In this document: positions 1 through 8,040 of the stretch, piece after piece
Position numbering within the stretch: position 1 is the stretch's first letter
How the letters are laid out: each line of letters starts with the position of its first letter
Assembly (NCBI RefSeq): GCF_019392335.1
Contig: NZ_JAHXRQ010000001.1
Location: 248,001 to 312,000 of the forward strand
Length of the DNA: 64,000 nt
Reading direction: 5' to 3'
From: Mameliella sp. CS4
Lineage (GTDB): Bacteria > Pseudomonadota > Alphaproteobacteria > Rhodobacterales > Rhodobacteraceae
Translations under genes and position numbers: made by a program
The notes under the pieces: generated by a model
The model's database searches: none
Told to the model about the DNA's origin: nothing
Seen by the model: only the letters and a program-made list of their open reading frames with translations

Positions 1-47
1 GAATCGAGGATTACCTCGAGATGAAATACATCTGCATGAGCGTGTGA
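1..47 (+). CDS. 3' end of an unidentified gene (partial)
   Basis: Frame 3 is open from the window edge and ends in TGA at 45-47; the visible C-terminus reads IEDYLEMKYICMSV. The stop overlaps a GTG at 44 (GTGA), the same 4-bp coupling used by many gene pairs here, which supports a real upstream gene translationally coupled to the serine hydrolase. Fourteen residues are too few to assign a family. Confidence 0.45.
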   Translation, partial: IEDYLEMKYICMSV

Positions 48-108
48 GACGCGCGGCCAATATCGCGCTTGCCGCGGTCACGGTGCTGGCGCTGGCGGGC
101 GGGGGCTG

Positions 109-1161
109 ATGCTGTTTGCCCCGCAGGTTCCCGCGCTGTGGCATGAGGGCTTTCCCCCGCCGGTCTGGACCGGCGAGGGGCGTTTTGCGCTGGTGGAGGG
201 CCCGGACCTGCCCCTGTCCAAAGGCGCGCCCCTGCCCGCACCAGCGGTGCAGCGGTTCGAGGCAAGTGAGGGCCGGGCCCTGCTGGTGATGCGCGACGGG
301 CACCTATTGCATGAGGTTTATGGCCCCGGCATCGGACCCGGGACACGGCTGAATTCCTATTCGCTGGTCAAGTCTCTGGTGGGGGTGATGGTGCTGCGCG
401 CCGTTGCAGATGGCCGCATCAAAGGCCTCGGCACCCCCTTGCGCGACCTGATCGGACCGGAGGCGCCCGCCGTCACACTGCGTGAGGTGCTGGACATGAC
501 CTCGGGCTTGTCGCTGGGCTATGAACCGCCCAAGGACGACAAGGACGCGCCGCTGGACGACGCCGATTTTTCACCCTTCGGGCCAGTGGCGCGGCTGCAT
601 GCCTTCGGGATCGAGCACCTCTTGCCGCGGCTGAGTCCGGACGCCACGCTGCGCGGCGACTTTCACTACCAGAGCGCCAACACCGCGCTTTTGGGTCTGG
701 TGCTGAAACAGGTTTACAATGCGCCCTTGCCACAGGTGCTGAGCGACCAGATCTGGCATCCCGCCGGCGCTGCCCCGGCAGAGTGGCGCAAGAACCGCAA
801 CAGCGGACGCGTTTCTGCCTATTGCTGTCTTTTTGCCACCCCGCGCGACTGGGCGAAGGTGGGGGACGACCTGCTGCGCAACGGGACAGCGGCGGACCCC
901 GTCCTGCCCGACGGGCTGTGGCGCAACTGGATTCTGCCGGACCTCACCCCGGATGCGCGCCGCGCCGGGGCCTATGGCTGGCACCTGCGCCACGACGTGC
1001 TGGACCGCGCGGGCGAAGCCCTGCAGGGCCCCTTTGCCTACATGGCAGGCCACGGCGGGCAGGTGGTCTATCTTTTGCCAGCCACGAACACCGTGGTGGT
1101 GCGCTTCGGCGCCCGCCCGCAACTGTTGCATTCCACCCTCTACGAGTTGTTTCCCGAATGA
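109..1161 (+). CDS. Serine hydrolase of the beta-lactamase class C family, N-terminal anchor apparently frame-shifted
   Basis: The 350-residue frame has the marks of the beta-lactamase/transpeptidase-like (Pfam Beta-lactamase) family: SLVK as the SxxK nucleophile motif near residue 85, YQSAN in the position of the YxN motif near residue 187, and HGGQ in the position of the KTG-like motif near residue 310. The substrate cannot be predicted. The ATG at 109 lacks a clear ribosome binding site and removes most of an N-terminal membrane anchor. In another frame, from GTG 44, the sequence reads VRRAANIALAAVTVLALAGGG and stops at 107-109. One extra G in the run at 101-105 would join this hydrophobic helix to LMLFAPQVPA of the main frame. 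The real gene therefore probably begins at GTG 44 and carries a 1-base deletion, or a sequencing error. The 3' end overlaps the next gene (ATGA). Confidence 0.8.
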   Translation: MLFAPQVPALWHEGFPPPVWTGEGRFALVEGPDLPLSKGAPLPAPAVQRFEASEGRALLVMRDGHLLHEVYGPGIGPGTRLNSYSLVKSLVGVMVLRAVADGRIKGLGTPLRDLIGPEAPAVTLREVLDMTSGLSLGYEPPKDDKDAPLDDADFSPFGPVARLHAFGIEHLLPRLSPDATLRGDFHYQSANTALLGLVLKQVYNAPLPQVLSDQIWHPAGAAPAEWRKNRNSGRVSAYCCLFATPRDWAKVGDDLLRNGTAADPVLPDGLWRNWILPDLTPDARRAGAYGWHLRHDVLDRAGEALQGPFAYMAGHGGQVVYLLPATNTVVVRFGARPQLLHSTLYELFPE

Positions 1162-1550
1162 TCGGACCGCGTGATCCCCGGGTCTTTGCCCCCGATTTCC
1201 TCTCTCCGTCCGGCGGCCCCTCGGAGGCAGAGTTGAAAACCTGGCGCCGGGCCGCGCAATCGGGCAAGGGCACGCCCTGGCTGGACGCTGGCCGCGCCGA
1301 TGCTCTGGCGCGCTACGCGCTGAAATTCGGCGAAGGCGTGCAGATGATGGAGGCCGTGGCGACCCGGTTCCGCGAACCGGTGCGCGACGTCGGCTGGGAG
1401 ATCATCGGCGCCGATGCCGAGGGAGAGAACTGGGAAGACCATCGCGACCCCCAACGCGCCTATGCGCTGATGCGGGCCAAGCTGCGGGCGGCCCGCAACG
1501 CGGGCGCCGTGCTGGAATACAAGCTGTGGCTGACGCGCGCGGGAACCTGA
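1158..1550 (+). CDS. Small hypothetical protein
   Basis: This is a 130-residue soluble protein starting at the ATG that overlaps the hydrolase stop (ATGA at 1158-1161), so it is probably co-translated with it. It has no signal peptide or membrane segment. It is rich in Arg, Ala and Glu, with a WEDHRDPQRAYALMRAK stretch in the C-terminal half that looks helical. I do not recognise the family. The coding potential is supported by the overlap, by the frame staying open exactly to 1550, and by the next gene starting 71 bp later with its own ribosome binding site. Confidence 0.65.
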   Translation: MIGPRDPRVFAPDFLSPSGGPSEAELKTWRRAAQSGKGTPWLDAGRADALARYALKFGEGVQMMEAVATRFREPVRDVGWEIIGADAEGENWEDHRDPQRAYALMRAKLRAARNAGAVLEYKLWLTRAGT

Positions 1551-1621
1551 CCCCGCCTTCCCTGTTTCCAATACGACAGATACCGGGCACTCTCTGCCCG
1601 GAAACTCCGGGAGGACAGAGC

Positions 1622-2725
1622 ATGACCGACAGACCCACACCCCCGTTCCGCGCCGATCACGTCGGCAGCCTCTTGCGCCCGCAGGCGGTCGCAGAGGCCC
1701 GTGCAAAGGGCGTCACCGGGGCCGAGTTGACCGCCATCGAGGACGCGGAAATCCCCGCACTGATCGCCATGCAGGAAGAGGTCGGCCTGAAGGCCGTCAC
1801 CGACGGCGAGGCGCGGCGCGCCTTCTGGCACTACGATTTCATGGGGATGCTGACCAACTACGAGATCGAGGAAGACGAGGGCGAAGGCTTCAACTTCCAG
1901 GGTGTCACATCGCCCGGCGTCTTTCCGGCAATCAACGGCCCGCTGGATTTCCCCGAGGATCACCCGATGCTGGATCATTTCCGCTTTGTCGCGGAGCACA
2001 GCACCGTTTGCCCCAAGATCTCGATCCCCGGGCCCTCCTGCCTGCATTTCCGGCTGGACCCGGCGCGCGTGCGGCACAAACCCTACGAGGATCTCGAGGT
2101 GCTGTTTGCCGACATTACCCGCACCTATCAGAAGGCGGTCGCCGCCTTTCACGCGGCGGGCTGCCGCTACCTGCAGATGGACGACATCTTTTTCGCCTAT
2201 CTCTGCGACCCGAAGCACCGGGCGCAAAAGGCCGAGGCCGGGCTGGACCCGGACTGGCTGATCGGGAAATACGCCGAGATGATGCGCAATGCGATCGCCG
2301 ACCGGCCCACCGACATGGTGATCGGGATGCACATGTGCCGGGGCAACTTCCAGTCCACCCATGCGGCAAGCGGCGCCTATGACCTCGCCGCCGAGGCGAT
2401 CTTTTCCACCGGCGTCGACATCTTCTTCATGGAGTATGACACCGACCGCGCCGGCGGGCTGGAACCACTGCGCCTGCTGCCCAGGGGCACACAGCGCGTC
2501 ATGCCGGGCTTCATCACGACGAAATCCGCGGAACTGGAAACCGTGGACTGGGTAAAGTCGAAGATCGAGGAAGCCTCGAAATACGCCGATATCGACCAGC
2601 TGGGGATTGCCCCGCAATGCGGCTTTGCCTCGACCGAACATGGCAACGCGATCACGCCTGACGACCAGCGCCGCAAGCTGGAACTGGTGGTGCGCTGCGC
2701 CGAGGAGATCTGGGGCGGGGTCTGA
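1622..2725 (+). CDS. Cobalamin-independent methionine synthase II family protein (MetE C-terminal domain-like)
   Basis: The 367-residue protein matches the stand-alone form of the MetE catalytic barrel (COG0620). It is about half the length of full MetE and lacks its N-terminal domain. Expected landmarks are present: an N-terminal RADHVGSLLRP, a GMHMCRGN segment giving a His-x-Cys zinc pair near residue 240, and a second Cys in GIAPQCGFAS near residue 335. Zinc activation of a thiol for methyl transfer is the known chemistry of the family. Many stand-alone members are annotated as methyltransferases with unknown methyl donor, so methionine synthesis is not certain. The ATG at 1622 follows GGGAGGACAGAGC, a strong ribosome binding site; the longer frame back to 1526 has none. 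Confidence 0.85.
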   Translation: MTDRPTPPFRADHVGSLLRPQAVAEARAKGVTGAELTAIEDAEIPALIAMQEEVGLKAVTDGEARRAFWHYDFMGMLTNYEIEEDEGEGFNFQGVTSPGVFPAINGPLDFPEDHPMLDHFRFVAEHSTVCPKISIPGPSCLHFRLDPARVRHKPYEDLEVLFADITRTYQKAVAAFHAAGCRYLQMDDIFFAYLCDPKHRAQKAEAGLDPDWLIGKYAEMMRNAIADRPTDMVIGMHMCRGNFQSTHAASGAYDLAAEAIFSTGVDIFFMEYDTDRAGGLEPLRLLPRGTQRVMPGFITTKSAELETVDWVKSKIEEASKYADIDQLGIAPQCGFASTEHGNAITPDDQRRKLELVVRCAEEIWGGV

Positions 2726-2750
2726 CCCTGCCCCCCCAGCCCCGGCCCAG

Positions 2751-2776
2751 CGTAGGGCGGGGTTTACCCCGCCGCC
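2751..2776. repeat. 26-bp GC hairpin repeat, copy A
   Basis: The sequence CGTAGGGCGGGGTTTACC followed by CCGCCGCC forms a stem (GGCGGGGT / ACCCCGCC). It recurs at 54785-54810 with one mismatch. Here it contains the stop codon (TAA at 2766-2764) of the minus-strand hydrolase and lies in the convergent gap after the MetE-like gene, so it may act as a bidirectional terminator. Confidence 0.7.
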
Positions 2777-3558
2777 GCCTCCACCCGGTGCAGCTGCGCC
2801 GCAACGATCGCTGCGCAGTCCTCGGGATGCGTCGAGATCAGGAAATGGTCGGCCCCCTCCACCACCTTCAGGCGGCTGTCCGGGATCGCCGCGACCAGGG
2901 CCGCACTGACGTCCACGATGGCGGGATTGGCCAGGCTCCCCCGACAGATCGTGCAGGGCGTGCGCACATCCGCAAAATCCCCGAACTCCGGCGTAAAGGT
3001 CTGCGCCGCCTTCCAGTCCAGCAGGTTGGTCGCCGCCCCCGCCGCACAGAAGGCCCGCACCTGCCCGGGCAGCGCCGCGAAGGTGCCCGGGCGGCTCCAG
3101 TAGTCGATGATCAGCGCCGGGGCCTCGGGATCGCCCGCCGCGACCGCGCGGGAGAACCGCGCCAGCATCTCGGCGGTCTCGGCCCTCCAGGGGAAATCCG
3201 CCTCCGCTTGGCGCCCATAGATCGGGTTGCCCTCGAAACTCACGAGGCTGAGCAGCGGCAACTCTCCGGCCAGTGCCGCCGCCAGCGCGATCTGCCCGCC
3301 AAAGGAATGCCCGACAAGGTGAAAGGGCGTGCCGATCCTGTCCGCCACCTCGCCCAGCCAATCCAGCATTTCCGCCATCGTCCCGCCGTCTGGCCCGCGC
3401 CTCTCTGGCGTCGCGCCATAGCCGGGCAGGCTGACCGAGATCCGCCGCCGCCCCTCCAGCCGCTCCATCACCCCGGCCCAGGCGCGCGCCGTGCTGTAAG
3501 AGCCGGGCAGGAACAGGACCGGCGCCCCCGCGCCCGGTATCTCGACCTCGAATGACAT
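2764..3558 (-). CDS. Alpha/beta hydrolase
   Basis: The 264-residue protein has a classical alpha/beta-hydrolase fold layout. GAGAPVLFLPGSYS holds the oxyanion-hole region near residues 8-21, and VGHSFGGQIALA is the nucleophile elbow (GxSxG, Ser near residue 81). VDVSAALVAAIPDSRLKVVEGADHFLI supplies the C-terminal strand, with the catalytic His in GADHF. The substrate is unknown. The start was set at ATG 3558 (MSFEVEIPG), preceded on the minus strand by GCGAAAGGAAGGGGCGC, which contains a purine-rich AAGGAAGGGG site. The frame extends a further 58 codons upstream, but that part translates a dispersed repeat and looks non-coding. It is convergent with the MetE-like gene. Confidence 0.85.
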   Translation of the reverse strand: MSFEVEIPGAGAPVLFLPGSYSTARAWAGVMERLEGRRRISVSLPGYGATPERRGPDGGTMAEMLDWLGEVADRIGTPFHLVGHSFGGQIALAAALAGELPLLSLVSFEGNPIYGRQAEADFPWRAETAEMLARFSRAVAAGDPEAPALIIDYWSRPGTFAALPGQVRAFCAAGAATNLLDWKAAQTFTPEFGDFADVRTPCTICRGSLANPAIVDVSAALVAAIPDSRLKVVEGADHFLISTHPEDCAAIVAAQLHRVEAAAG

Positions 3559-3621
3559 GCGCCCCTTCCTTTCGCGGGGAGTTAGGCACGCCGCCAGCAA
3601 CCGGATCAACCCGCCCTCGTG

Positions 3622-3672
3622 TTTCTTCTCTCCGAAAATACTCCCGGGGAGCGCGAGGGGCTGGCCCCTCGC
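3622..3672. repeat. TTCTTCTCT...AAATACTCC repeat, copy 1, with adjoining hairpin
   Basis: The core at 3622-3650 (TTTCTTCTCTCCGAAAATAC, then TCCCGGGGA) is nearly identical to the reverse complement of 8877-8907 and similar to 49234-49260. It is followed by a perfect 9-bp hairpin, GCGAGGGGC-TG-GCCCCTCGC, at 3653-3672. It lies in the 292-bp gap between the divergent alpha/beta hydrolase and creatinase genes. Confidence 0.75.
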
Positions 3673-3850
3673 TCCCGAACGCGACACTTGGACGCCGCAA
3701 ACAGGCTTGCGCCCACCGCCGCAACGCAGCATTTTGACAGTGGGCAGGCGATGGCGTCGCCACTATTCAGCCCCTCAACCGTCCTGAACGCCGGGACCTT
3801 GCTTTGCCAGCGCGGCAGAGGAAGGCCCCGCCGCGCCTCAGGAGGGTTTC

Positions 3851-5053
3851 ATGGAACGTCCCCAACACTATCGGTTTCACCAGGGTCAGAAGTGCCTGCC
3901 GTTCGCGCCGGAAGAATACGAGACCCGGCTTGCCGGTCTGCGCGCAGCGATGGGTGAGGCCGGGCTTGATGCCGTGGTCTTCACCTCGATGCACAACATC
4001 GCCTACTACTCGGGCTTTCTCTATTGCAGCTTCGGGCGTCCCTACGGCCTTGTCGTGACGCCTACCGAAAGCGTGACAATCAGCGCCGGGATCGACGCCG
4101 CCCAGCCCTGGCGGCGCAGCCACGGCGACAACATCACCTACACCGACTGGGAGAGGAACAACTACTGGCGCGCCATCGCCTCGGTCACCGGCACCGGCAA
4201 GGCGCTGGGATATGAAGGTGATCACATGACGCTGGCGCAAAAGGCGCTGATGGACAGCTTTCTGTCTCCCACCAGCACCAGCGACATCGCCCCCGCCACC
4301 ATGCGCCAGCGCATGCACAAGTCCGAGGCCGAGATCGCGTTGATCCGCCACGGCGCGCAGGTGGCCGACGTGGGCGGCTACGCGATCCGGGACGCCATCA
4401 CGGAAGGCACCCGCGAGATCGACGTGGCAATGGCAGGCCGCGACGCGATGGAACTGGAGATCGCCAGGCGTTTCCCCGAAGCCGAGTATCGCGACACCTG
4501 GGTCTGGTTCCAGTCCGGCATCAACACCGATGGCGCCCACAACCCGGTCACGGGCCGGATGCTGGAGCGCGGCGATATCCTGTCGCTCAACACCTTCCCG
4601 ATGATCTCCGGCTATTACACCGCGCTGGAACGCACGCTGTTCGTGGGGGATGTCGACGCCCACAGCCTGAAGATCTGGGAGGCCAATGTCGGCGCACATG
4701 AATACGGCATGTCGCTGCTCAGGCCCGGCGTGTCCTGTGCCGAGGTTACCCACAAGATCAACGCCTTCTTCGCCGAACGCGATCTGCTGCAATACCGGAC
4801 CTTCGGCTACGGACACTCCTTCGGCGTGCTGTCGCATTACTACGGACGTGAGGCGGGACTGGAACTGCGCGAGGATATCGACACGGTGCTGGAACCGGGC
4901 ATGGTGATCTCGATGGAGCCGATGCTGACCATCCCCGACGGCCAGCCCGGCGCCGGCGGATACCGCGAACACGACATCCTGGTCATCACAGAGCAGGGGG
5001 CCGAGAACATCACCGGCTACCCCTATGGGCCTGACTTCAACGTGGTGGGCTGA
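3851..5053 (+). CDS. Creatinase (creatine amidinohydrolase, EC 3.5.3.3)
   Basis: The 400-residue protein is a pita-bread fold M24-family member that hydrolyses creatine to sarcosine and urea. It closely resembles what I remember of the Pseudomonas putida enzyme (about 403 residues), including whole conserved blocks such as FQSGINTDGAHNPVT, LSHYYGREAGLELRED and PGAGGYREHDIL. The catalytic residues known for that enzyme line up: His230 (TDGAH), Glu260 (YTALE) and Glu356 (SMEPM). Metal ligands of the aminopeptidase members are absent, as in true creatinases. The ATG at 3851 follows CAGGAGGGTTTC, a strong ribosome binding site. No sarcosine oxidase or creatininase gene is adjacent in this window, so the rest of the pathway must lie elsewhere. 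Confidence 0.92.
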   Translation: MERPQHYRFHQGQKCLPFAPEEYETRLAGLRAAMGEAGLDAVVFTSMHNIAYYSGFLYCSFGRPYGLVVTPTESVTISAGIDAAQPWRRSHGDNITYTDWERNNYWRAIASVTGTGKALGYEGDHMTLAQKALMDSFLSPTSTSDIAPATMRQRMHKSEAEIALIRHGAQVADVGGYAIRDAITEGTREIDVAMAGRDAMELEIARRFPEAEYRDTWVWFQSGINTDGAHNPVTGRMLERGDILSLNTFPMISGYYTALERTLFVGDVDAHSLKIWEANVGAHEYGMSLLRPGVSCAEVTHKINAFFAERDLLQYRTFGYGHSFGVLSHYYGREAGLELREDIDTVLEPGMVISMEPMLTIPDGQPGAGGYREHDILVITEQGAENITGYPYGPDFNVVG

Positions 5054-5074
5054 GCTGCGAGCGCAGGCGACGCC

Positions 5075-5095
5075 GTCCCGGGCTTGACCCGGGAC
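5075..5095. terminator. GTCCCGGG hairpin between convergent genes
   Basis: GTCCCGGG-CTTGA-CCCGGGAC is a perfect 8-bp stem with a 5-nt loop, 21 bp after the creatinase stop and before the minus-strand periplasmic gene. The surrounding string resembles a palindromic repeat common in alphaproteobacterial genomes. Its position suits a bidirectional terminator, but no U-run follows. Confidence 0.5.
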
Positions 5096-5165
5096 CTCTC
5101 CCTGCCAAACAGCTTTTCAAGTCATGGGGGAGGCAGACAAGCGGCCTGCCTCCCCGGTTCCCGGA

Positions 5166-5717
5166 TCACATCCCGAACCGGGACATCTCGCCGAAATCCA
5201 TCTTGTCCAGCAGCGGACGCGTCTTGTCCGGGTCGCCATCGGTCTGGACCAGGATGCGATTGGCGATCAGCGCCATCATCTGCCGGTCCTGGATGGCGAA
5301 TTTCTGGCGCTGGATGCGCTCTGTCTTCATTCCCATCATCGCGGCATTGGCAATCATGCCCGACATGCTCATCACCATCGGGTTGTCGGCCATCAGCGTG
5401 ATCTTGATCCGCGCGCCATCGGGATCGGTATAGGTCGCCTCGGAACCCACGCCGCCGCCCATCATGGCCAGCCCCTGGCTCATCTCGGTGTTGATCTCGC
5501 GGGTCCAGCCATCGGGCGCCTCGGGCAGGAAGCTGCCCAGGCTGGCGGTCTTCATCTCCAAGAGCTTGGCGCGCGCCATGTCCAGCTCGTCGAGGGCATA
5601 CTGAATATCGCCATCCTCGTAGGCCTTCAGAGCCGAGTCCATCAGGTCCGAAACATCGTCGGCCTCTGCGGGCAGGGCAAAGGCGGTCAGCATCAATACG
5701 GCAAAGGTGCGGGTCAC
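5166..5717 (-). CDS. Exported hypothetical protein
   Basis: The 183-residue protein starts at GTG 5717 with a Sec signal peptide (TRTFAVLMLTAFALPAEA). The mature part begins with an acidic helical segment (SDLMDSALKAYEDGDIQYAL, near residues 22-41) reminiscent of a TPR-like helix pair. A beta-rich, Met-rich middle follows (MVMSMSGMIANAAMMGM). The start is supported by GGGAGAATTACC just upstream. I do not recognise a named family; it is probably periplasmic. The many Met residues could suggest metal contact, but no metal-binding motif is clear, so no function is assigned. Confidence 0.75.
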   Translation of the reverse strand: MTRTFAVLMLTAFALPAEADDVSDLMDSALKAYEDGDIQYALDELDMARAKLLEMKTASLGSFLPEAPDGWTREINTEMSQGLAMMGGGVGSEATYTDPDGARIKITLMADNPMVMSMSGMIANAAMMGMKTERIQRQKFAIQDRQMMALIANRILVQTDGDPDKTRPLLDKMDFGEMSRFGM

Positions 5718-5831
5718 GGTAATTCTCCCTGTCAATTCCTGGCCACACCCTGACGCCGGGCGCAGGGTCAGACAAGGTCGGGAATAACCTGCCCGTTGAA
5801 TGCGCGGCACTCCGCCCCCATCCTTATCCTT

Positions 5832-6164
5832 ATGATCCTGCAACTTCTCCTGCCCGTGCTGGCCCTCATGCTTGTCGCCGCGCTTGTCACCCGCGGGGTC
5901 GAGGCGCTTGTGCCCGAGAGCCTTGGCGGCCTGGCCGCCACGACGGTGATCTCGGCCCTGCTGGTCTGGCTGCTGACCGCGGCGGGCTTTGCCGCGCTCT
6001 ACACCATCAAGGACGCGAAGGTCTGGGAACTGCTGGGACAGGCACCCAGGGCCTCTCTGGGGTATTTCCTGCGGCTGGGCGCCAGCGCGGTCCTGATCTG
6101 GGGGCCTGTCCTTCTGCTGGTCGTCAGCACCGCGCCCCGGCGCTGGAAAACGGCGGTCTGGTAA
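5832..6164 (+). CDS. Small integral membrane protein, unknown
   Basis: About 110 residues with three strong hydrophobic segments: LQLLLPVLALMLVAALVT, AATTVISALLVWLLTAAGFA and SAVLIWGPVLLLVVST. The first ATG is at 5832. The frame is open to a TTG at 5796 that would add 12 residues. Neither start has a convincing ribosome binding site, so the N-terminus is uncertain. No conserved motif is recognised. It is divergent from the exported protein at 5166-5717 and lies 96 bp before the next small membrane protein. Confidence 0.6.
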   Translation: MILQLLLPVLALMLVAALVTRGVEALVPESLGGLAATTVISALLVWLLTAAGFAALYTIKDAKVWELLGQAPRASLGYFLRLGASAVLIWGPVLLLVVSTAPRRWKTAVW

Positions 6165-6260
6165 CAGCCCGGGCCTTTTCCCTTGGTGACACCGCGTTTC
6201 GCCGCATTCACCGTTGATTTTTGACGCCACCCGTATCACCTCAATTCCAGGAGGTTGGGT

Positions 6261-6530
6261 ATGTTCGCACTGGCGCGGTTCCTGATCATGGCGGCAGTCG
6301 TGCTCACGGTGGTCTACGGGTCGCTGTGGTTTTACCTGCGCGCCCGCCGTCGCGAGCTTCTGGAAACCGACTGGGCCGCCGACCCTGCCGAGACCCGCTC
6401 GCAAGAGGACTATGTGCGCGAGGCGCTGGAGGAATTCGACCGCAGGCGCCATCGGACCCTTGTGCTTCTGGTCTATGCCGTGCCTCTTTGCCTCGTGACC
6501 CTGATCGTGTATCTGACGAATTTCCACTGA
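6261..6530 (+). CDS. Small membrane protein upstream of the DUF1523 gene
   Basis: The 89-residue protein has two transmembrane segments (residues about 5-27 and 68-87) flanking a charged, helical loop (RRRELLETDWAADPAETRSQ). The ATG at 6261 follows AGGAGGTTGGGT, an ideal ribosome binding site. It ends 14 bp before the DUF1523 gene, so the two are probably one transcript. No named family is recognised. Confidence 0.75.
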   Translation: MFALARFLIMAAVVLTVVYGSLWFYLRARRRELLETDWAADPAETRSQEDYVREALEEFDRRRHRTLVLLVYAVPLCLVTLIVYLTNFH

Positions 6531-6544
6531 AAGGCGCCGCGCGC

Positions 6545-7159
6545 ATGAAATATGTGAAATGGACCCTGATCGTTCTGTTCTGGCTGCTCGTGGCGGGTTT
6601 CCTGCACTACACGCTGCCCCAGCATGACGTGGCGCGGATCACCGACACCTACGAAAAGCGCGAGAACCCCAGCGACAACCCCTGGTTCTGGTCCCAGGCC
6701 AACACGGGCAGCGCGCCCGGCGGGCCGCGCGACGTGTTCTTTATCCAGACGAGGCGGGCCAACAACGACATCATGGTCTACCGCAACGAGGACACCGGCT
6801 GGGGCTGGCCGCCCTATTTCAAGTTCGATACCTCGAACCTGCAGGCCGAGGCCGCTGACCTGCGGTCGACCGCCGAGAACCCCACCTGGGTGGCGATCCG
6901 GCATTACGGCTGGCGCAACGAGTTCATCTCGATCTTTCCCAATGCCGTCTCGATCCGCGAGGTCGAAGGCCCCGACGTGACCATCATCCCCTGGCTGAAC
7001 ATCATCATCCTGGTGACGCTGGCCGCGCTGTTCTGGGCGTTGCGCGTGCGCTGGCTTCGGTTCTGGCGCAACCGGGTGGACCCGGTTCTGGACGCTGCGG
7101 GCGATAAGCTGGACCAAGGCGGCGACCGGGTAAAAGGCCTCTTCGGACGGTCGAAGTAG
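6545..7159 (+). CDS. DUF1523 family membrane protein
   Basis: The 204-residue protein has an N-terminal membrane segment (WTLIVLFWLLVAGFLHYTLP). A soluble central domain follows, with the YEKRENPSDNPWFWSQ and YRNEDTGWGWPPYFKFDTSN blocks typical of DUF1523 proteins of alphaproteobacteria. A second membrane segment near residues 143-162 (WLNIIILVTLAALFWALRVR) precedes a basic cytoplasmic tail. The function of DUF1523 is not known. The central domain is probably periplasmic. It is co-directional with the preceding 89-residue protein. Confidence 0.85.
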   Translation: MKYVKWTLIVLFWLLVAGFLHYTLPQHDVARITDTYEKRENPSDNPWFWSQANTGSAPGGPRDVFFIQTRRANNDIMVYRNEDTGWGWPPYFKFDTSNLQAEAADLRSTAENPTWVAIRHYGWRNEFISIFPNAVSIREVEGPDVTIIPWLNIIILVTLAALFWALRVRWLRFWRNRVDPVLDAAGDKLDQGGDRVKGLFGRSK

Positions 7160-7167
7160 ACCCCGCC

Positions 7168-8040
7168 TCAGCGTTTGCCGTAGTAGAGGCCGACAACATG
7201 CTCGGCCTCGGCAAAGAACAGCCAGCGCGAGACAAGTACGCCCGCCACATGGGACAGCACCGCAATAAGCGCCAGCCAGTGCCCGAAGGGCAACAGCAGC
7301 AGAAGCGCGGGCAGGACCGCCATCAACCCCAGCGCGATCAGGCGCAGTTTCCGCGCGTGCTTTCGCGCGACCACAAAGACCATTTCGCGCAGCAGGTAGT
7401 TGCTGCCGGTATGCGGCGGCTCGAAGGCGCGGACCTTGCCGATGTGGCCAAGTCCGGTGGCGGTTTCGATCGACGTGCCGGAGGCCGCCAGCCGCTGGTC
7501 GCCCGCCAGCCACCAGCCCGCCTGGGCCAGGGCCGCCAGCCCGATCAGCACCAGCCCCGTCGTCACACGGCCCGACAGCAGCGCCCCGCCGCCCAACGCG
7601 TAAAGCTGGAACAGAACCGGCGTCGACCAGTGATGCCAGCGCGGCACTGTTTTCAGCTGGGTGTAGATCATCGAGGTGGTAAAGACCGTGCCAAGGCACA
7701 AGAGCGCGCCCAGCCAGCCGAGGACGTGCACCTGCACCCCGAAAAACACCAACAGCGCCGCGTAAACGCCCATGACGACCAGCGCCGCGCAGGCGGTCCA
7801 TGCCTCACGTGAGAGCCAGCTTGACCGCCATTGCGTGAAGGCCTTGAGCGCCCGCTCCGGCCGGCCGAGGTGCAGGGCCGAGGCCATGAGCCCGCCAACC
7901 GCCAGCAGGTAGCCGATCAGGAAAAAGGCAAAGGCACTCCAGCCGGTCGGCGGATCCGGATCGACCCCCAGCCAGAACAGCAGGCCTAGGCCCAGCCCGG
8001 AAAACGTGGTGAAGGCGATGATCGAAGGCGCCGGGTGCAT
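7168..8040 (-). CDS. soeC: SoeC: membrane anchor subunit of cytoplasmic sulfite dehydrogenase (DmsC-like)
   Basis: The 290-residue integral membrane protein belongs to the DmsC anchor family, with about eight hydrophobic helices (for example FTTFSGLGLGLLFWLGV, FFLIGYLLAVGGLMASALHL and LVLIGLAALAQAGWWLAG). Such subunits bind quinone and anchor the Mo and Fe-S subunits. The gene starts at ATG 8040, directly after the soeB stop (TGA then ATG with no gap), so the two are translationally coupled. The assignment to SoeC rather than DmsC or PsrC rests on the linked xsc and pta genes and on the catalytic subunit lacking a Tat signal. The sequence alone could also fit another DMSO-reductase-family anchor. 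Confidence 0.8.
   Translation of the reverse strand: MHPAPSIIAFTTFSGLGLGLLFWLGVDPDPPTGWSAFAFFLIGYLLAVGGLMASALHLGRPERALKAFTQWRSSWLSREAWTACAALVVMGVYAALLVFFGVQVHVLGWLGALLCLGTVFTTSMIYTQLKTVPRWHHWSTPVLFQLYALGGGALLSGRVTTGLVLIGLAALAQAGWWLAGDQRLAASGTSIETATGLGHIGKVRAFEPPHTGSNYLLREMVFVVARKHARKLRLIALGLMAVLPALLLLLPFGHWLALIAVLSHVAGVLVSRWLFFAEAEHVVGLYYGKR

Noticed and set aside
1460..3763. 767-residue open frame on the minus strand across the MetE-like and hydrolase genes
   Set aside because: It is a shadow: composition is Arg/Ala/Gly-rich without domain motifs, and the real genes explain the region.
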